Program-made: the position numbers and the translations under genes
DNA from: Rhodospirillales bacterium
GTDB lineage: Bacteria; Pseudomonadota; Alphaproteobacteria; Reyranellales; Reyranellaceae
NCBI GenBank assembly: GCA_016699855.1
Contig: CP064988.1
Location: 4,802,501-4,866,500, forward strand
Direction of reading: 5' to 3'
Length of the DNA: 64,000 nt
Shown: in pieces, positions 53,596 to 62,345 of the stretch
How the letters are laid out: every line of letters starts with the position of its first letter
Position numbering within the stretch: the stretch's first letter is position 1
The notes under the pieces: generated by a model
Databases searched by the model: none
Told to the model about the DNA's origin: nothing
The model's input: the letters and a program-made list of their open reading frames with translations, nothing else

Positions 53596-54885
53596 GTGCT
53601 CCGGTCCGCGTCCATGGCGGTGGCGTTCCTGGTCGGGCTGGCGTCGCCGGCCGCCGGCCAGGGGCTGCCGTGGGCGAAGACGGCGGAGGATGTCGGCGTC
53701 TCGACGGTCCGCCTGCGGGGTTTGACGGACCGGCTGCGCGAGGGCGTCCGGGGCGGCGAGATCCCCGGCGCGGTGGCGATCGTCGTACGCAACGGCAAGG
53801 TCGTCTATTTCGAGTCGTTCGGCTTCCGCGACCGTGAGGCCCGGGCGTCGATGAAGGTCGACTCGATCTTCCGCATCGCGTCGATGACCAAGCCCGTCGT
53901 GTCGCTCGCCGTCATGATGCTGGCCGAGGAGGGCCGGCTGTCGATCGCGGAGCCGGCGTCGAAATACCTCCCAGAGCTCAAGGACCTCAAGGTCGGCGTC
54001 GAGCGGCGCCGCGACGACGGCGCGGTCGAGCTCGAGCTCGTGCCGGCCCGGCGCGAGATGACGATCCACGACCTCCTGCGCCACACCTCCGGTCTGACCT
54101 ACGGCGTGTTCGACGATTCGGCGGTCGACCGGATGTACCTCGCCGCCAACGTGACCGACGGCGGGCAGACCAACGCCGAGCTGGTGTCGAAGCTCGCCAA
54201 GCTGCCGCTCAAGCACCAGCCCGGCACGACGTGGGAGTACAGCCTCTCGACCGACGTGCTGGGCCGCCTCGTCGAGGTCGTGAGCGGACAGGCGCTCGAC
54301 GAGTTCGTGGCCGAGCGGATCACCGGGCCGTTGAAGATGCCGGACACGGGCTTCCACGTCGACGACTCCCGGCGCGACCGCGTGGCGCAGCCGATGGTCG
54401 ATCCCAGGACCGGCAGGCGCATGGCGCTGCGCCGGGTGGACGAGCGCCCGAGATGGCTGTCCGGCGGCGGCGGCATGTTGTCGACGGCGGCGGACTACGC
54501 GCGGTTCGGCCAGTTCTGGCTCAACGGCGGACAGCTCGACGGCGTCCGCCTGCTGTCGCGCAAATCTGTCGAGCTGATGACCGCCAACCACCTGCCGCCG
54601 GGCACCGCCTTCACGCCGGCCGTGAACCCGGGCTGGGGCGAGATGGCGCCGTCGCCGGAGGCGGGACAGGGCTTCGGGCTCGGTTTCGCGACGCGCCGCG
54701 GCGCCGGCGGCAACCCGCTGCACGGCTCGTCGATGGAGTACTATTGGGCCGGCGCGATGGGCACGAGTTTCGTGATCGATCCGGCGGAGCGGCTGGTGGC
54801 GGTGCTGATGATCCAGGCGCCGGCCCAGATGGCGCCGTACCGCGCCATGATGCGCCAGCACGTCGCCGCGGCGCTGGTCGATTGA
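53596..54885 (+). CDS. Beta-lactamase-family serine hydrolase, tandem copy 2
   Basis: A 429-residue paralogue of 52275-53564: a Sec signal (MAVAFLVGLASPAAGQ), SMTK (96-99), LLRHTSGLTYGVFDDS, WEYSLSTDVLGR, and HGSSMEYYWAGAMGT. The GTG at 53596 has GGAGG at good spacing and gives the same length as copy 1; a GTG at 53578 and an ATG at 53614 are alternatives. The pair arose by tandem duplication and heads a run of closely spaced genes to 57366. Confidence 0.92.
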   Translation: MLRSASMAVAFLVGLASPAAGQGLPWAKTAEDVGVSTVRLRGLTDRLREGVRGGEIPGAVAIVVRNGKVVYFESFGFRDREARASMKVDSIFRIASMTKPVVSLAVMMLAEEGRLSIAEPASKYLPELKDLKVGVERRRDDGAVELELVPARREMTIHDLLRHTSGLTYGVFDDSAVDRMYLAANVTDGGQTNAELVSKLAKLPLKHQPGTTWEYSLSTDVLGRLVEVVSGQALDEFVAERITGPLKMPDTGFHVDDSRRDRVAQPMVDPRTGRRMALRRVDERPRWLSGGGGMLSTAADYARFGQFWLNGGQLDGVRLLSRKSVELMTANHLPPGTAFTPAVNPGWGEMAPSPEAGQGFGLGFATRRGAGGNPLHGSSMEYYWAGAMGTSFVIDPAERLVAVLMIQAPAQMAPYRAMMRQHVAAALVD

Positions 54886-54920
54886 CCGGGCGGGCGCGTC
54901 CGGGAGCGGGGAGGAGCGGC

Positions 54921-55754
54921 ATGCGCAGACGTGGGTTCATGGCGGCGGTCACGGCCGTGGCGGCGCCGGCGCCGTTCGCGCGGGCGCAGGAACCGATGCC
55001 GATCTTCGACGCGCACATACACTACAGCCACGACGCCTGGGACGTGGTGCCGCCGAAGGAGGCCATCGCCATCCTCAAGCGCGCCGGCGTGCGCCGGGCG
55101 ATGGTGTCGAGCTCGAACGACGACGGCACGCAGATGCTCCACGCCGAGGCGCCGGACATGATCGTGCCGGAGCTGCGGCCCTACCGCCGGCGCGGCGAGC
55201 TCTCGACCTGGGTGCGCGAGGAGGCCGTGATCCGCGAGATGGAGACGCGGCTCAAGAAGTACCGCTACGTCGCGATCGGCGAGTTCCACCTCTACGGAGC
55301 CGACGCCGAGCTGCCGGTGCCGCGGCGCATGGTGGAGCTGGCGCGCCAGTACAAGTTGTTCCTGCACGCGCATTCCGACATCGACGCGGTCGAGCGCCTG
55401 CTCAAGCTCGATCCCGGGGCGCGCGTGCTGTGGGCGCATTCCGGTTTCGCCGGGCCGGAGGAGGTCCGCGCGATGCTGCGCAAGCACAGGAACCTGTGGT
55501 GCGATCTCGCCTTCCGCGGCGACCACGCGTCGGGCGACAAGGTCGAGCCCGCCTGGCGCGAGGCGTTCCTCGAGTTTCCCGACCGTTTCCTCGTCGGCAC
55601 CGACACCTTCACGCCCGAGCGCTGGCACTACATCCCGGAGCACGCCAATTTCTCGCGCGCCTGGCTGTCGGACCTGCCGAAGGAAGTGGCCGAACGGATC
55701 GGCTGGCGCAACGGCGAGGAGGTCTTCGGCCGCATGATGGGAGCGGCGCGGTGA
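54921..55754 (+). CDS. Exported amidohydrolase-family metal-dependent hydrolase
   Basis: A 277-residue TIM-barrel hydrolase with an Arg-rich export signal (MRRRGFMAAVTAVAAPAPFA, possibly Tat). It has the metal motif IFDAHIHYSHD (about 28-38), AIGEFHLYG, LFLHAHSDID, VLWAHSGFAGPEEV and LVGTDTFTPERWH. These fit the amidohydrolase-2 group. GGGGAGGAG precedes the ATG. It ends in a GTGA overlap with the YtkA-like gene. Substrate unknown. Confidence 0.88.
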   Translation: MRRRGFMAAVTAVAAPAPFARAQEPMPIFDAHIHYSHDAWDVVPPKEAIAILKRAGVRRAMVSSSNDDGTQMLHAEAPDMIVPELRPYRRRGELSTWVREEAVIREMETRLKKYRYVAIGEFHLYGADAELPVPRRMVELARQYKLFLHAHSDIDAVERLLKLDPGARVLWAHSGFAGPEEVRAMLRKHRNLWCDLAFRGDHASGDKVEPAWREAFLEFPDRFLVGTDTFTPERWHYIPEHANFSRAWLSDLPKEVAERIGWRNGEEVFGRMMGAAR

Positions 55755-56164
55755 CGCTCCGAGTGGCGGTGTCTGCGGCGTCGGCCGTGGCGCTCATGGC
55801 GGGCGCGGCGGCGGCCTGCGAGATTCCGCCGGCGCTCGCCGACGGGCGCCGCGTCGAGTCGGCGGGCTACCTCGTGGTCTACCGGACGGCGCCGGCGCCG
55901 ATCGCGGTCGGCGGCCGCTTCGACGTCGAACTGGCGGTCTGCCCCGCGGCGGGCAAGGCGCCGGTGCGCGGCGCGACGGTCGACGCGACGATGCCGGAGC
56001 ACCGCCACGGCATGAACTACCGGCCGGAGATGACGACGCTCGGGCCCGGCCGCTACCGGGCCGCCGGCCTGTTGTTCCACATGCCCGGCCTGTGGCGCGT
56101 CGAGTTCAAGCTGGCGACGGCGAGCGGAACCGTCGTCGTCGGCGAGTCGCTGACGGTCGACTGA
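55751..56164 (+). CDS. Exported YtkA-like protein with His/Met motif
   Basis: A 137-residue periplasmic protein: Sec signal (AVSAASAVALMAGAAAACE), then an immunoglobulin-like YtkA/FixH-type domain with GGRFDVELAVCP, MPEHRHGMNYRPEM (about 82-95) and GRYRAAGLLFHMPGLWRVEF. The cluster of His and Met suggests a metal, such as copper, but this is not proven. GTG start overlaps the amidohydrolase stop, and its own stop overlaps the MauG start (TGATG), so the three genes are translationally coupled. Confidence 0.8.
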   Translation: MTLRVAVSAASAVALMAGAAAACEIPPALADGRRVESAGYLVVYRTAPAPIAVGGRFDVELAVCPAAGKAPVRGATVDATMPEHRHGMNYRPEMTTLGPGRYRAAGLLFHMPGLWRVEFKLATASGTVVVGESLTVD

Positions 56165-57366
56165 TGGCGCCGCGCGCCGCGCTGGTGGTGGCGTTCGCGG
56201 CGGCGCTGGCGGTGGCGTGCGGGCTCGTCCACGCGCAACCGGCGTCCGACGACGCCGCGCGCCTCAGCGACGCCGAGCGCCGGCGCGTCCTCCAGCACGG
56301 GCCGTGGCCGCCGGCGCCGGCGCGCGACCCCAGCAACCGCGTCTCGGCCGTGCCCGCGGCCATCGCGCTCGGGGAGATCCTGTTCTTCGATCCGCGCCTC
56401 TCCGGCGATGGTGGCACGAGCTGCGCGACATGCCATCGGCCGGACCGCGACTGGACGGACGGCCGCGCGCGCGGGATGGGACATGCGGAGTCCGATCGCA
56501 ACACCTCCAGCCTGTGGAACGTCGGGCACGGCCGCTGGTTCGGCTGGGGCGGGGCCGGCGACAGCCTGTGGGCGCAGAGCGTGCGGCCGATCCTCGACGC
56601 CGCCGAGATGGGCGCCTCGCCGGCCGTCGTCGCGGCGCGCGTGCGGGCGGATCCCGAGCTTTCATGCAGGTACGCGGCGGTCTTCGGCGCCGCGCCGACG
56701 GACATGGACGACGACGCGCTGCTGGTCGCCACCGGCAAGGCGCTCGCCGCGTTCCAGGAGACCCTCGTGAGCGGCCGGACTCCGTTCGACGATTTCCGCG
56801 ACGCGCTGGCGCGCGGCGACACCCCCGCCGACGCGGCCTACCCGGCGGTGGCGCGGCGCGGACTCAAGATCTTCGTCGGCCGCGGCAATTGCTCGGTCTG
56901 CCATTTCGGGCCGCGTTTCACCAACGACGAGTTCGCGGACATCGGCATGCGGTTCTTCACCGGACCGGGACGCGTCGATTCGGGACGGCACGCCGGGCTG
57001 GCGGCGCTGCGCGCCAATCCGCTCAATCTACTGGGCCGCCACAACGACGACGCCACGGGCGCCGCGGCGGTGAAGACGCGCACCGTCGAGGCGCAGCACC
57101 GAAATTTCGGCGAGTTCAAGGTGCCGGGTCTGCGCAACGTCGCCCGCACGGCGCCGTACATGCACGCCGGGTCGATCGCCGATCTGCGCGGCGTCGTCGC
57201 CCACTATTCCGACATCGACGAGGACCGCCTGCACGCCGACGGCGAGCGCATCCTGAAGCCGTTGCGGCTGGACGCCGGCGAGATCGACGATCTGCTGGCG
57301 TTCCTCGAATCGTTGAACGACCGCCGCGCGTCCGTCGCGCGCCCGCCGCCGGCGCCCTGCCGCTGA
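56164..57366 (+). CDS. MauG/CcpA-type dihaem cytochrome c peroxidase-like protein
   Basis: A 400-residue periplasmic dihaem protein. Two c-type haem sites are present: CATCH (residues 87-91) and CSVCH (243-247). Other family marks are LGEILFFDPRLSGDGG before the first haem, FKVPGLRNVARTAPYMHAG and DDLLAFLESL near the end. A Sec signal precedes (LVVAFAAALAVACGLVHAQ). MauG relatives oxidise partner proteins; CcpA relatives reduce peroxide. The coupled YtkA-like and amidohydrolase genes suggest a shared periplasmic pathway, but its chemistry is unknown. Confidence 0.92.
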   Translation: MAPRAALVVAFAAALAVACGLVHAQPASDDAARLSDAERRRVLQHGPWPPAPARDPSNRVSAVPAAIALGEILFFDPRLSGDGGTSCATCHRPDRDWTDGRARGMGHAESDRNTSSLWNVGHGRWFGWGGAGDSLWAQSVRPILDAAEMGASPAVVAARVRADPELSCRYAAVFGAAPTDMDDDALLVATGKALAAFQETLVSGRTPFDDFRDALARGDTPADAAYPAVARRGLKIFVGRGNCSVCHFGPRFTNDEFADIGMRFFTGPGRVDSGRHAGLAALRANPLNLLGRHNDDATGAAAVKTRTVEAQHRNFGEFKVPGLRNVARTAPYMHAGSIADLRGVVAHYSDIDEDRLHADGERILKPLRLDAGEIDDLLAFLESLNDRRASVARPPPAPCR

Positions 57367-57370
57367 GCGG

Positions 57371-59353
57371 TCAGTCCAACGGGCCGCCGCCACGGTCCGT
57401 CGGCGCCGCCGGCCGGCCGGGCGCGAGCGGCAGGACGATCGGCGCCTCGACCAGCCGCGCCGACGTCGCCGGTGGCGCGGGCGCGTCGTCGGCGAGCCCG
57501 CGCGTCGAGCGGACGGCCGGCACGGCGAGCGGATACACCGTCAGCGCCCCATCGCGGTCGATGTGCAGTTTCAGCGCGCATTTGTGGCCGGCGATGCGCA
57601 GCGCCGAGAACGCCTCGTTCTCGTGCAGGCCGAAGACGTCGAGGCAGATCAGCAGATAGATCCCGAAGACGGTGGCGCCGGCCACGCCGCAGGCGAGCGC
57701 GACCGCGACGTGCTCCAGCGCAAGCAGCGGCTGCGCGCGCGTGAAGGCGCCGAGATGCGCCAGCGCCACCGTCACGGCGATGCCGGCGAGGATCTGCGCC
57801 AGTGTGTGGGCGGCGCCGAGCGCGACGCGGCGCGCGCCGCGGCAGGGCGCGAAGCCGTAGAGCCCGCCCCATACCGCCAGCGCGATCAGCATGACGCCGG
57901 GCGAGGCGCCGGCGAACAGCACCCACTGCACGAGGATGTCCCACGGCGACTGGCCGGGGCGGGTGAGGGCGTCGTGGAAGGTCTTGTACTCGGCGCTCGC
58001 CGGCGGCACCCACGACGCCAGCCAGTTCACCGTCAGCCAAATGCCGGCGATCGCGCCGGTCAGCTTCCAGTTGATCGCCGCGAAGCCGAGATTGGCGAAG
58101 CCGAGCCGGAACGAGGTCCGCGCGTCAGGGAAGACCGCCGGCGCGCCGGTGCGCGGATCGGTGGCGCGAGTGAACAGGCGCTGGTGCCGGCCGGGCTCCG
58201 CGTCGGCGGGCCACTCGTCGCCGCGGCGCGTGCCGCGCGCGCCGACCGCCTCGTGCTCGCGGTTGTCGCGCGCCGCGCGCGCCGCCTCGGGGACGCGCGA
58301 ATTCGGCGGCGGCGTGTCCCAGGCAATGGCGCGCCGCTCCGGCAGCAGATGGGTCGGATGCAGGAACGCGCCGCCGCCGCCGGCGGTGATGTAGTGGCGG
58401 ACCACGCCGTCGGGCAGCGGCGCGCCGGTGAAGTCGACGCCGGGGTGGCGCTCGACGTAGCGCGCGTAGTGGTGGTTGTCGCCGGTGACGACGAGGCGGA
58501 GCTGGTGGCCGCGCTCGCGGCAGACCACGTTCTCGAGGAAGGCGTGGTTGCGGAACCCCTCCTCGGGATCGGCCGGATCGGCCAGAAGCCAGTCCGGCCG
58601 GCCGGTGCACAGGATCACGTTGGCGCCGTCGGGCATCCAGCGCCGCGCGACGGTGGCGAAAAAGTCGATCTGCGGCTGGTCGATGTAGCCCTCGAGCTGG
58701 ACGTCCACGCCCCACAGCCACCAATTATGCGGCAGGCGCAGAGCGAAGTAGCTGCGCACCTGGCGGGCGCGACGGCCGCCGACCAGCCGGCCGCGGGCGC
58801 GCGCCTGGTCGACCCACGGCGACAGCGGCTGGCGGGTGCAGAAGATCGCCATGAACGACCGCAACCCGTCGTACCAGTCGTGGTTGCCGGGGATCGCGAA
58901 CACGTCCGGGGTGGCCGCATGGCCGGCGTCGCCGCGCGCCGCCGCGCCATGCGTCCAGGCGAGGTCGAATGGCGCCTGCAGCCGCTCGCGGTAGGCCTCG
59001 CGCGAGGCGGTCGGATAGACCTGGTCGCCGCCGAGGATCAACGCATGGCCGACGGGCAGGGGATCGGCGACGCCGTCCGGATCGGGCAGCCGCACCGGCT
59101 CGGCCAGCAACCGCGCCATGGCGTAGGTCGGATCCCAGCCGTCGCCGGTGTCGGCGAGGAAGTCGAGCCAGATCTCGTCGCGGCCGGCGTAGTCCATCGC
59201 CGGGTCGATCCGGTCGATGTCGAGCGCGCGCTGCCCGGCGGCGGTCTCGCGGCGGTCGGCGAACTCGCCGAACAGCGTCGACACGACGACGCGGAAGGCC
59301 GTGTCGAGCAGCATCGCCGGCTCGTACCAGCCCGTCATCCTGTGGCGCCGCAT
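57371..59353 (-). CDS. Membrane metallophosphoesterase
   Basis: A 660-residue protein with a calcineurin-like phosphoesterase domain in the first half: FLADTGDGWDPTY (about 65-77), ILGGDQVYPT, VFAIPGNHDWYDG and VVTGDNHHYARY. About five membrane helices follow from residue 415 on (LTGAIAGIWLTVNWLASWV, VALACGVAGATVFGIYLLI). This fused form is seen in several alphaproteobacteria; substrate unknown. The start ATG at 59353 is one of several close Met codons. It is convergent with the MauG gene, 4 bp apart. Confidence 0.85.
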   Translation of the reverse strand: MRRHRMTGWYEPAMLLDTAFRVVVSTLFGEFADRRETAAGQRALDIDRIDPAMDYAGRDEIWLDFLADTGDGWDPTYAMARLLAEPVRLPDPDGVADPLPVGHALILGGDQVYPTASREAYRERLQAPFDLAWTHGAAARGDAGHAATPDVFAIPGNHDWYDGLRSFMAIFCTRQPLSPWVDQARARGRLVGGRRARQVRSYFALRLPHNWWLWGVDVQLEGYIDQPQIDFFATVARRWMPDGANVILCTGRPDWLLADPADPEEGFRNHAFLENVVCRERGHQLRLVVTGDNHHYARYVERHPGVDFTGAPLPDGVVRHYITAGGGGAFLHPTHLLPERRAIAWDTPPPNSRVPEAARAARDNREHEAVGARGTRRGDEWPADAEPGRHQRLFTRATDPRTGAPAVFPDARTSFRLGFANLGFAAINWKLTGAIAGIWLTVNWLASWVPPASAEYKTFHDALTRPGQSPWDILVQWVLFAGASPGVMLIALAVWGGLYGFAPCRGARRVALGAAHTLAQILAGIAVTVALAHLGAFTRAQPLLALEHVAVALACGVAGATVFGIYLLICLDVFGLHENEAFSALRIAGHKCALKLHIDRDGALTVYPLAVPAVRSTRGLADDAPAPPATSARLVEAPIVLPLAPGRPAAPTDRGGGPLD

Positions 59354-59450
59354 GCGGACCGCTCCCGATTGCCGCTCTTCCGGCGATGGCCTAGTGTCCC
59401 GGCGTCCCGACCCCCCGTCAAACGCGCCGCCGCGCGCCGCGAGGCTTCCG

Positions 59451-60071
59451 ATGATCGATTTCTACACCTGGTCCACGCCCAACGGCCGCAAGATCAGCAT
59501 CATGCTGGAGGAGTGCGGCCTGCCGTACACCGTCCACAAGGTCGACATCACCAAGAACGAGCAGTTCAAGCCCGATTTCCTGAAGGTCAGCCCGAACAAC
59601 AAGATCCCGGGCATCGTCGACCGCGAGGGACCCGGCGGGAAGCCGTACGCCTGCTTCGAGTCCGGCGCGATCCTGCTGTACCTCGCCGACAAGGCCGGCA
59701 AGTTCCTGCCGGAGGACAAGGCCGCGCGCTTCGACGCGATCCAGTGGCTGATGTGGCAGATGGGCGGCTTCGGCCCGATGCTGGGGCAGACGCACCACTT
59801 CGTGCGCTTCGCCTCGGAGCAGGTGCCCTACGCGATCAAGCGCTTCAGCGAGGAGACCGCGCGGCTGTACGGCGTGCTCGACAAGCGACTGGCGGAGCAC
59901 GCCTACACCGGTGGCGCCGACTACACGGTCGCCGACATGGCGATCTATCCGTGGGCGGCGCGCCACGAATGGCACCGCATCGATCTCGCGGCGTTCCCCA
60001 ACGTGCGGCGCTGGTACGACGAGGTCGGCGCGCGTCCGGCGGTGAAGAAGGGAATGGCCGTTCCGGCGTGA
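59451..60071 (+). CDS. Glutathione S-transferase (YfcG/YghU-like)
   Basis: A 206-residue GST with a thioredoxin-like N-domain: FYTWSTPNGRKISIMLEECG (residues 4-23), with Thr/Asn of the disulphide-reductase-type GSTs, KVSPNNKIPGIVD and ACFESGAILLYLAD. The helical C-domain has GGADYTVADMAIYPWAARH. It is most like YfcG/YghU disulphide-bond oxidoreductases. It is divergent from the metallophosphoesterase gene, 97 bp away, and precedes the tRNA. Confidence 0.93.
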   Translation: MIDFYTWSTPNGRKISIMLEECGLPYTVHKVDITKNEQFKPDFLKVSPNNKIPGIVDREGPGGKPYACFESGAILLYLADKAGKFLPEDKAARFDAIQWLMWQMGGFGPMLGQTHHFVRFASEQVPYAIKRFSEETARLYGVLDKRLAEHAYTGGADYTVADMAIYPWAARHEWHRIDLAAFPNVRRWYDEVGARPAVKKGMAVPA

Positions 60072-60132
60072 CCCGCGGCGCCGTGAGCAGCGCGGCAAGT
60101 CGTTGATTCGACGCGATAATCGGACCCGCTGA

Positions 60133-60161
60133 TTGACAGGAGCGGGACCGGCGGCTAGAAC
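60133..60161 (+). promoter_or_regulatory. Sigma-70 promoter for tRNA-Ser
   Basis: A perfect TTGACA (60133-60138), a 17-bp spacer and TAGAAC (60156-60161), placing the start near 60168, about 48 bases before the mature tRNA 5' end. Confidence 0.8.
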
Positions 60162-60215
60162 CCGCCTCGCATCCGCCGTGGAAGTTTGTCGCTCGGGCCT
60201 AATTACGGAACCTGC

Positions 60216-60309
60216 GGAGGGGTGGCCGAGCGGCTGAAGGCGGCGGTTTGCTAAACCGTTATAGGGCCTTAAACCCCTATCGAGGGTTCGAATCCCTTCC
60301 CCTCCGCCA
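60216..60309 (+). tRNA. tRNA-Ser (anticodon GCU)
   Basis: Acceptor GGAGGGG pairs with CCCCTCC (60299-60305), followed by G and encoded CCA. The D region TGGCCGAG is the serine type, the anticodon loop TTGCTAA gives GCT, a long variable arm (GGGCCTTAAACCCCTATC region) fits a class II tRNA, and the T arm has GGGTTCGAATCCC. It reads AGC/AGU codons. No integrase or att duplication was seen at its 3' end. Confidence 0.97.
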
Positions 60310-60349
60310 CTATCCCGCGCCGCCGATCATGCGCCGGGACGTGGTCCGC

Positions 60350-60538
60350 TCAGTCGTCCCGACGCCAGGCGCCGAGCAGGAAGCGCGGACGCCCGCCGCC
60401 GTCCCCGCCACCGGTCGCCGGCTTGTCGGAGGCATCGAGGCCACGGTGGCCCATCCAACGCTCGATCAGCAGGCGCGCGACATAGCCGATCACGAGGAAC
60501 GTTCCGAAGTAGAGCACCGCCGTCCAGAACGCGCGCAT
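60350..60538 (-). CDS. Small single-span membrane protein
   Basis: A 62-residue protein starting MRAFWTAVLYFGTFLVIGYV, with one membrane helix at about residues 4-24, a basic-aromatic stretch (LLIERWMGHRG) and a Gly-rich tail. GGGAGAG lies upstream of the ATG at good spacing, which supports expression. No family recognised. It is convergent with the tRNA. Confidence 0.6.
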   Translation of the reverse strand: MRAFWTAVLYFGTFLVIGYVARLLIERWMGHRGLDASDKPATGGGDGGGRPRFLLGAWRRDD

Positions 60539-60846
60539 CGCGGAACTCTCCCGAGGCCGGGCGATTTCCACGCTCGTCGGCGGCTCCACCCGTCAATAGT
60601 CCCGCACGCATCGCCGCGTAAACCGATCATCCGCGGCTCGGGCCGCGGCGCCGGGCGTCGCCACGAACCGCGTCGCCCTCATGAAATCACGCGCGGCCCC
60701 GAATCCCGCCGTCCGCCGGACACCCGTCGGCCACACTCGGTCGCCACTCTATGGCCATCGCACAGCGCGCCGATCACCGGGCCGCGCGGCGGTTCGAACG
60801 GCGCGGCGCCACGTCGCCGCGCGCGTGTCGAGGTCGGGAGGGCTCC
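60539..60846. other. Divergent intergenic region
   Basis: 308 bp between a small membrane protein (leftward) and a lipoprotein (rightward). It holds both ribosome sites (GGGAGAG reversed at the left, GGGAGGG at the right). No terminator, repeat or convincing -35/-10 pair is visible; open frames here are Arg-rich shadows. Confidence 0.4.
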
Positions 60847-61170
60847 ATGAAACGCTCGTTCGCGCTCGCGCTCGCCGTGTTCGGCCTCGCCGCCTGCCAG
60901 CCGGATCCCGGCTACCATGGGCAGTACGGCTCCTATCCGTCGTCGAGCTACGGCGGCGGCTATCAGCAGCCGGTCTACGGCTACCAGCAGCCGGGATACG
61001 GCTATCAGCAGCCGCGCTACGGCTCCCAGCCGTCGCGCTACGACCAGCAGCGGAAAATCGACTACGAGCGTCGGACCTACGGCTACCACCGCGAGTTCTG
61101 CGGAAGCGGCTCGCGCTCCCGTGATTGCGTGCGGGCGCCCGAGACGACGCCTCCGCCGCCGGGTCCGTAG
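60847..61170 (+). CDS. Tyr/Gln-rich small lipoprotein
   Basis: A 107-residue predicted lipoprotein with lipobox GLAAC (Cys near residue 17). The middle is low-complexity and repeats YGYQQPGYGYQQPRYG-type units (about 40-66). A C-terminal part carries two Cys (EFCGSGSRSRDC) that could pair, then Pro residues. GGGAGGG precedes the ATG. I do not recognise a family; aromatic repeats of this kind occur in many envelope proteins. Confidence 0.7.
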   Translation: MKRSFALALAVFGLAACQPDPGYHGQYGSYPSSSYGGGYQQPVYGYQQPGYGYQQPRYGSQPSRYDQQRKIDYERRTYGYHREFCGSGSRSRDCVRAPETTPPPPGP

Positions 61171-61271
61171 ACGGTCGACGGATGGACGACGCGCCTGCCC
61201 GCGATCACGTCCGGGAGCTGCCCATGATCGATCCCGGGACGCTGTGACGCGAACGCCCGCCTACGACGCGG

Positions 61272-62345
61272 TCAGTCACGGTCGATGGCGACGGCCTTGA
61301 TCAGCGCGACCACCTTCAGGCCCGGACGCAGCGCCAGCTCCTCGGCGGCGCGCGCGCTGACGCGCGACCACAGCGGCGCGCCGATGTCGAGGCGCACGTC
61401 GACGACGAAACCCTCGGCGGCCGGTCGCACGAGCTCCGCTACGGTCGCCTCCAGCCGGTTCTGTATGCTGATGGCGCGCGGCGGCTCCAGCGCCAGCGCT
61501 ATGTCGCGCGCCAGCACGCGCAGCCGCACCTCGGCGCCGATGGGCAGGTCGATCGCCGGTGCCACCAGCTCGCGGCCGGCGCCGATCTCAAGAACGGTCA
61601 ATCCGAACGCCGGGTCGTGGCGGCGCACCGCCGCGCGCAGCACGGTCGCGGGTCCGTGCGCGTCGCCGACCGCGTCGCCGCTGAGAATGTCCTCGACCGG
61701 ACCGATGGCCGCGACCCGGCCGCCGTCGACGCGCACCACGGCGCGCGCCAGCCGCACGACCTCCTCGACGGCGTGGCTGACGTAGAGGATCGGCAGCGCG
61801 AAGCGGTCGCGCAGGCGCTCGATATAGGGCAGCAGCTCGGACTTGCGCTCGCGGTCCAGCGCCGCCAGCGGCTCGTCCATCAGCAGCGCCCGCGGTTGCG
61901 ACAGCAGCGCCCGGCCGATGGCGACGCGCTGGCGCTCGCCGCCGGACAGCGTGCCCGGCCGCCGCGCCAGCAGCGGCGCGATGCCGAGCAGGGCGACGAC
62001 CTCGTCGAACGCCGCGATGCGGGCGGCGCCTCGCGCGCGCCGCTCGCCGTAGCGCAGATTGGCCTCGACGGTGAGATGCGGGAATAGCCGCGCGTCCTGG
62101 AACACGTAGCCCAGCCGCCGGCGCTCCGGCGGCACGTCGATTCCGCGGGCCGCGTCGAACACGGTCTCGCCATCGATGGCGATGCGGCCGCTGAGGGGAC
62201 GCCGCAATCCGGCGACGCAGTCGATGATCGTCGACTTGCCGGCGCCGGAGCGGCCGAACAGCGCGGTCACGCTGCCGGCCGGCGCGTCGAACGCGGCCTC
62301 GAGGTCGAAGGCGCCGACACGCAGGGCGATGTCGACCTCGATCAC
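61272..62345 (-). CDS. modC: Molybdate ABC transporter ATPase ModC
   Basis: ModC powers molybdate import. The 357-residue protein has Walker A GRSGAGKST (about 31-39), YVFQDARLFPHLTVEANLRYG, signature TLSGGERQRVAIGRALL, Walker B LLMDEPLAALD and a C-terminal TOBE/Mop domain (ISIQNRLEATVAEL) that binds molybdate. The GTG at 62345 overlaps the modB stop in GTGA. It is last in the modABC operon. Confidence 0.95.
   Translation of the reverse strand: MIEVDIALRVGAFDLEAAFDAPAGSVTALFGRSGAGKSTIIDCVAGLRRPLSGRIAIDGETVFDAARGIDVPPERRRLGYVFQDARLFPHLTVEANLRYGERRARGAARIAAFDEVVALLGIAPLLARRPGTLSGGERQRVAIGRALLSQPRALLMDEPLAALDRERKSELLPYIERLRDRFALPILYVSHAVEEVVRLARAVVRVDGGRVAAIGPVEDILSGDAVGDAHGPATVLRAAVRRHDPAFGLTVLEIGAGRELVAPAIDLPIGAEVRLRVLARDIALALEPPRAISIQNRLEATVAELVRPAAEGFVVDVRLDIGAPLWSRVSARAAEELALRPGLKVVALIKAVAIDRD

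Noticed and set aside
52275..54885. Antibiotic-resistance beta-lactamases
   Set aside because: The fold is shared by many esterases and peptidases; motifs alone do not show beta-lactam hydrolysis.
60216..60850. Integrated element at the tRNA-Ser gene
   Set aside because: No integrase, no repeat of the tRNA 3' end and ordinary base composition downstream.
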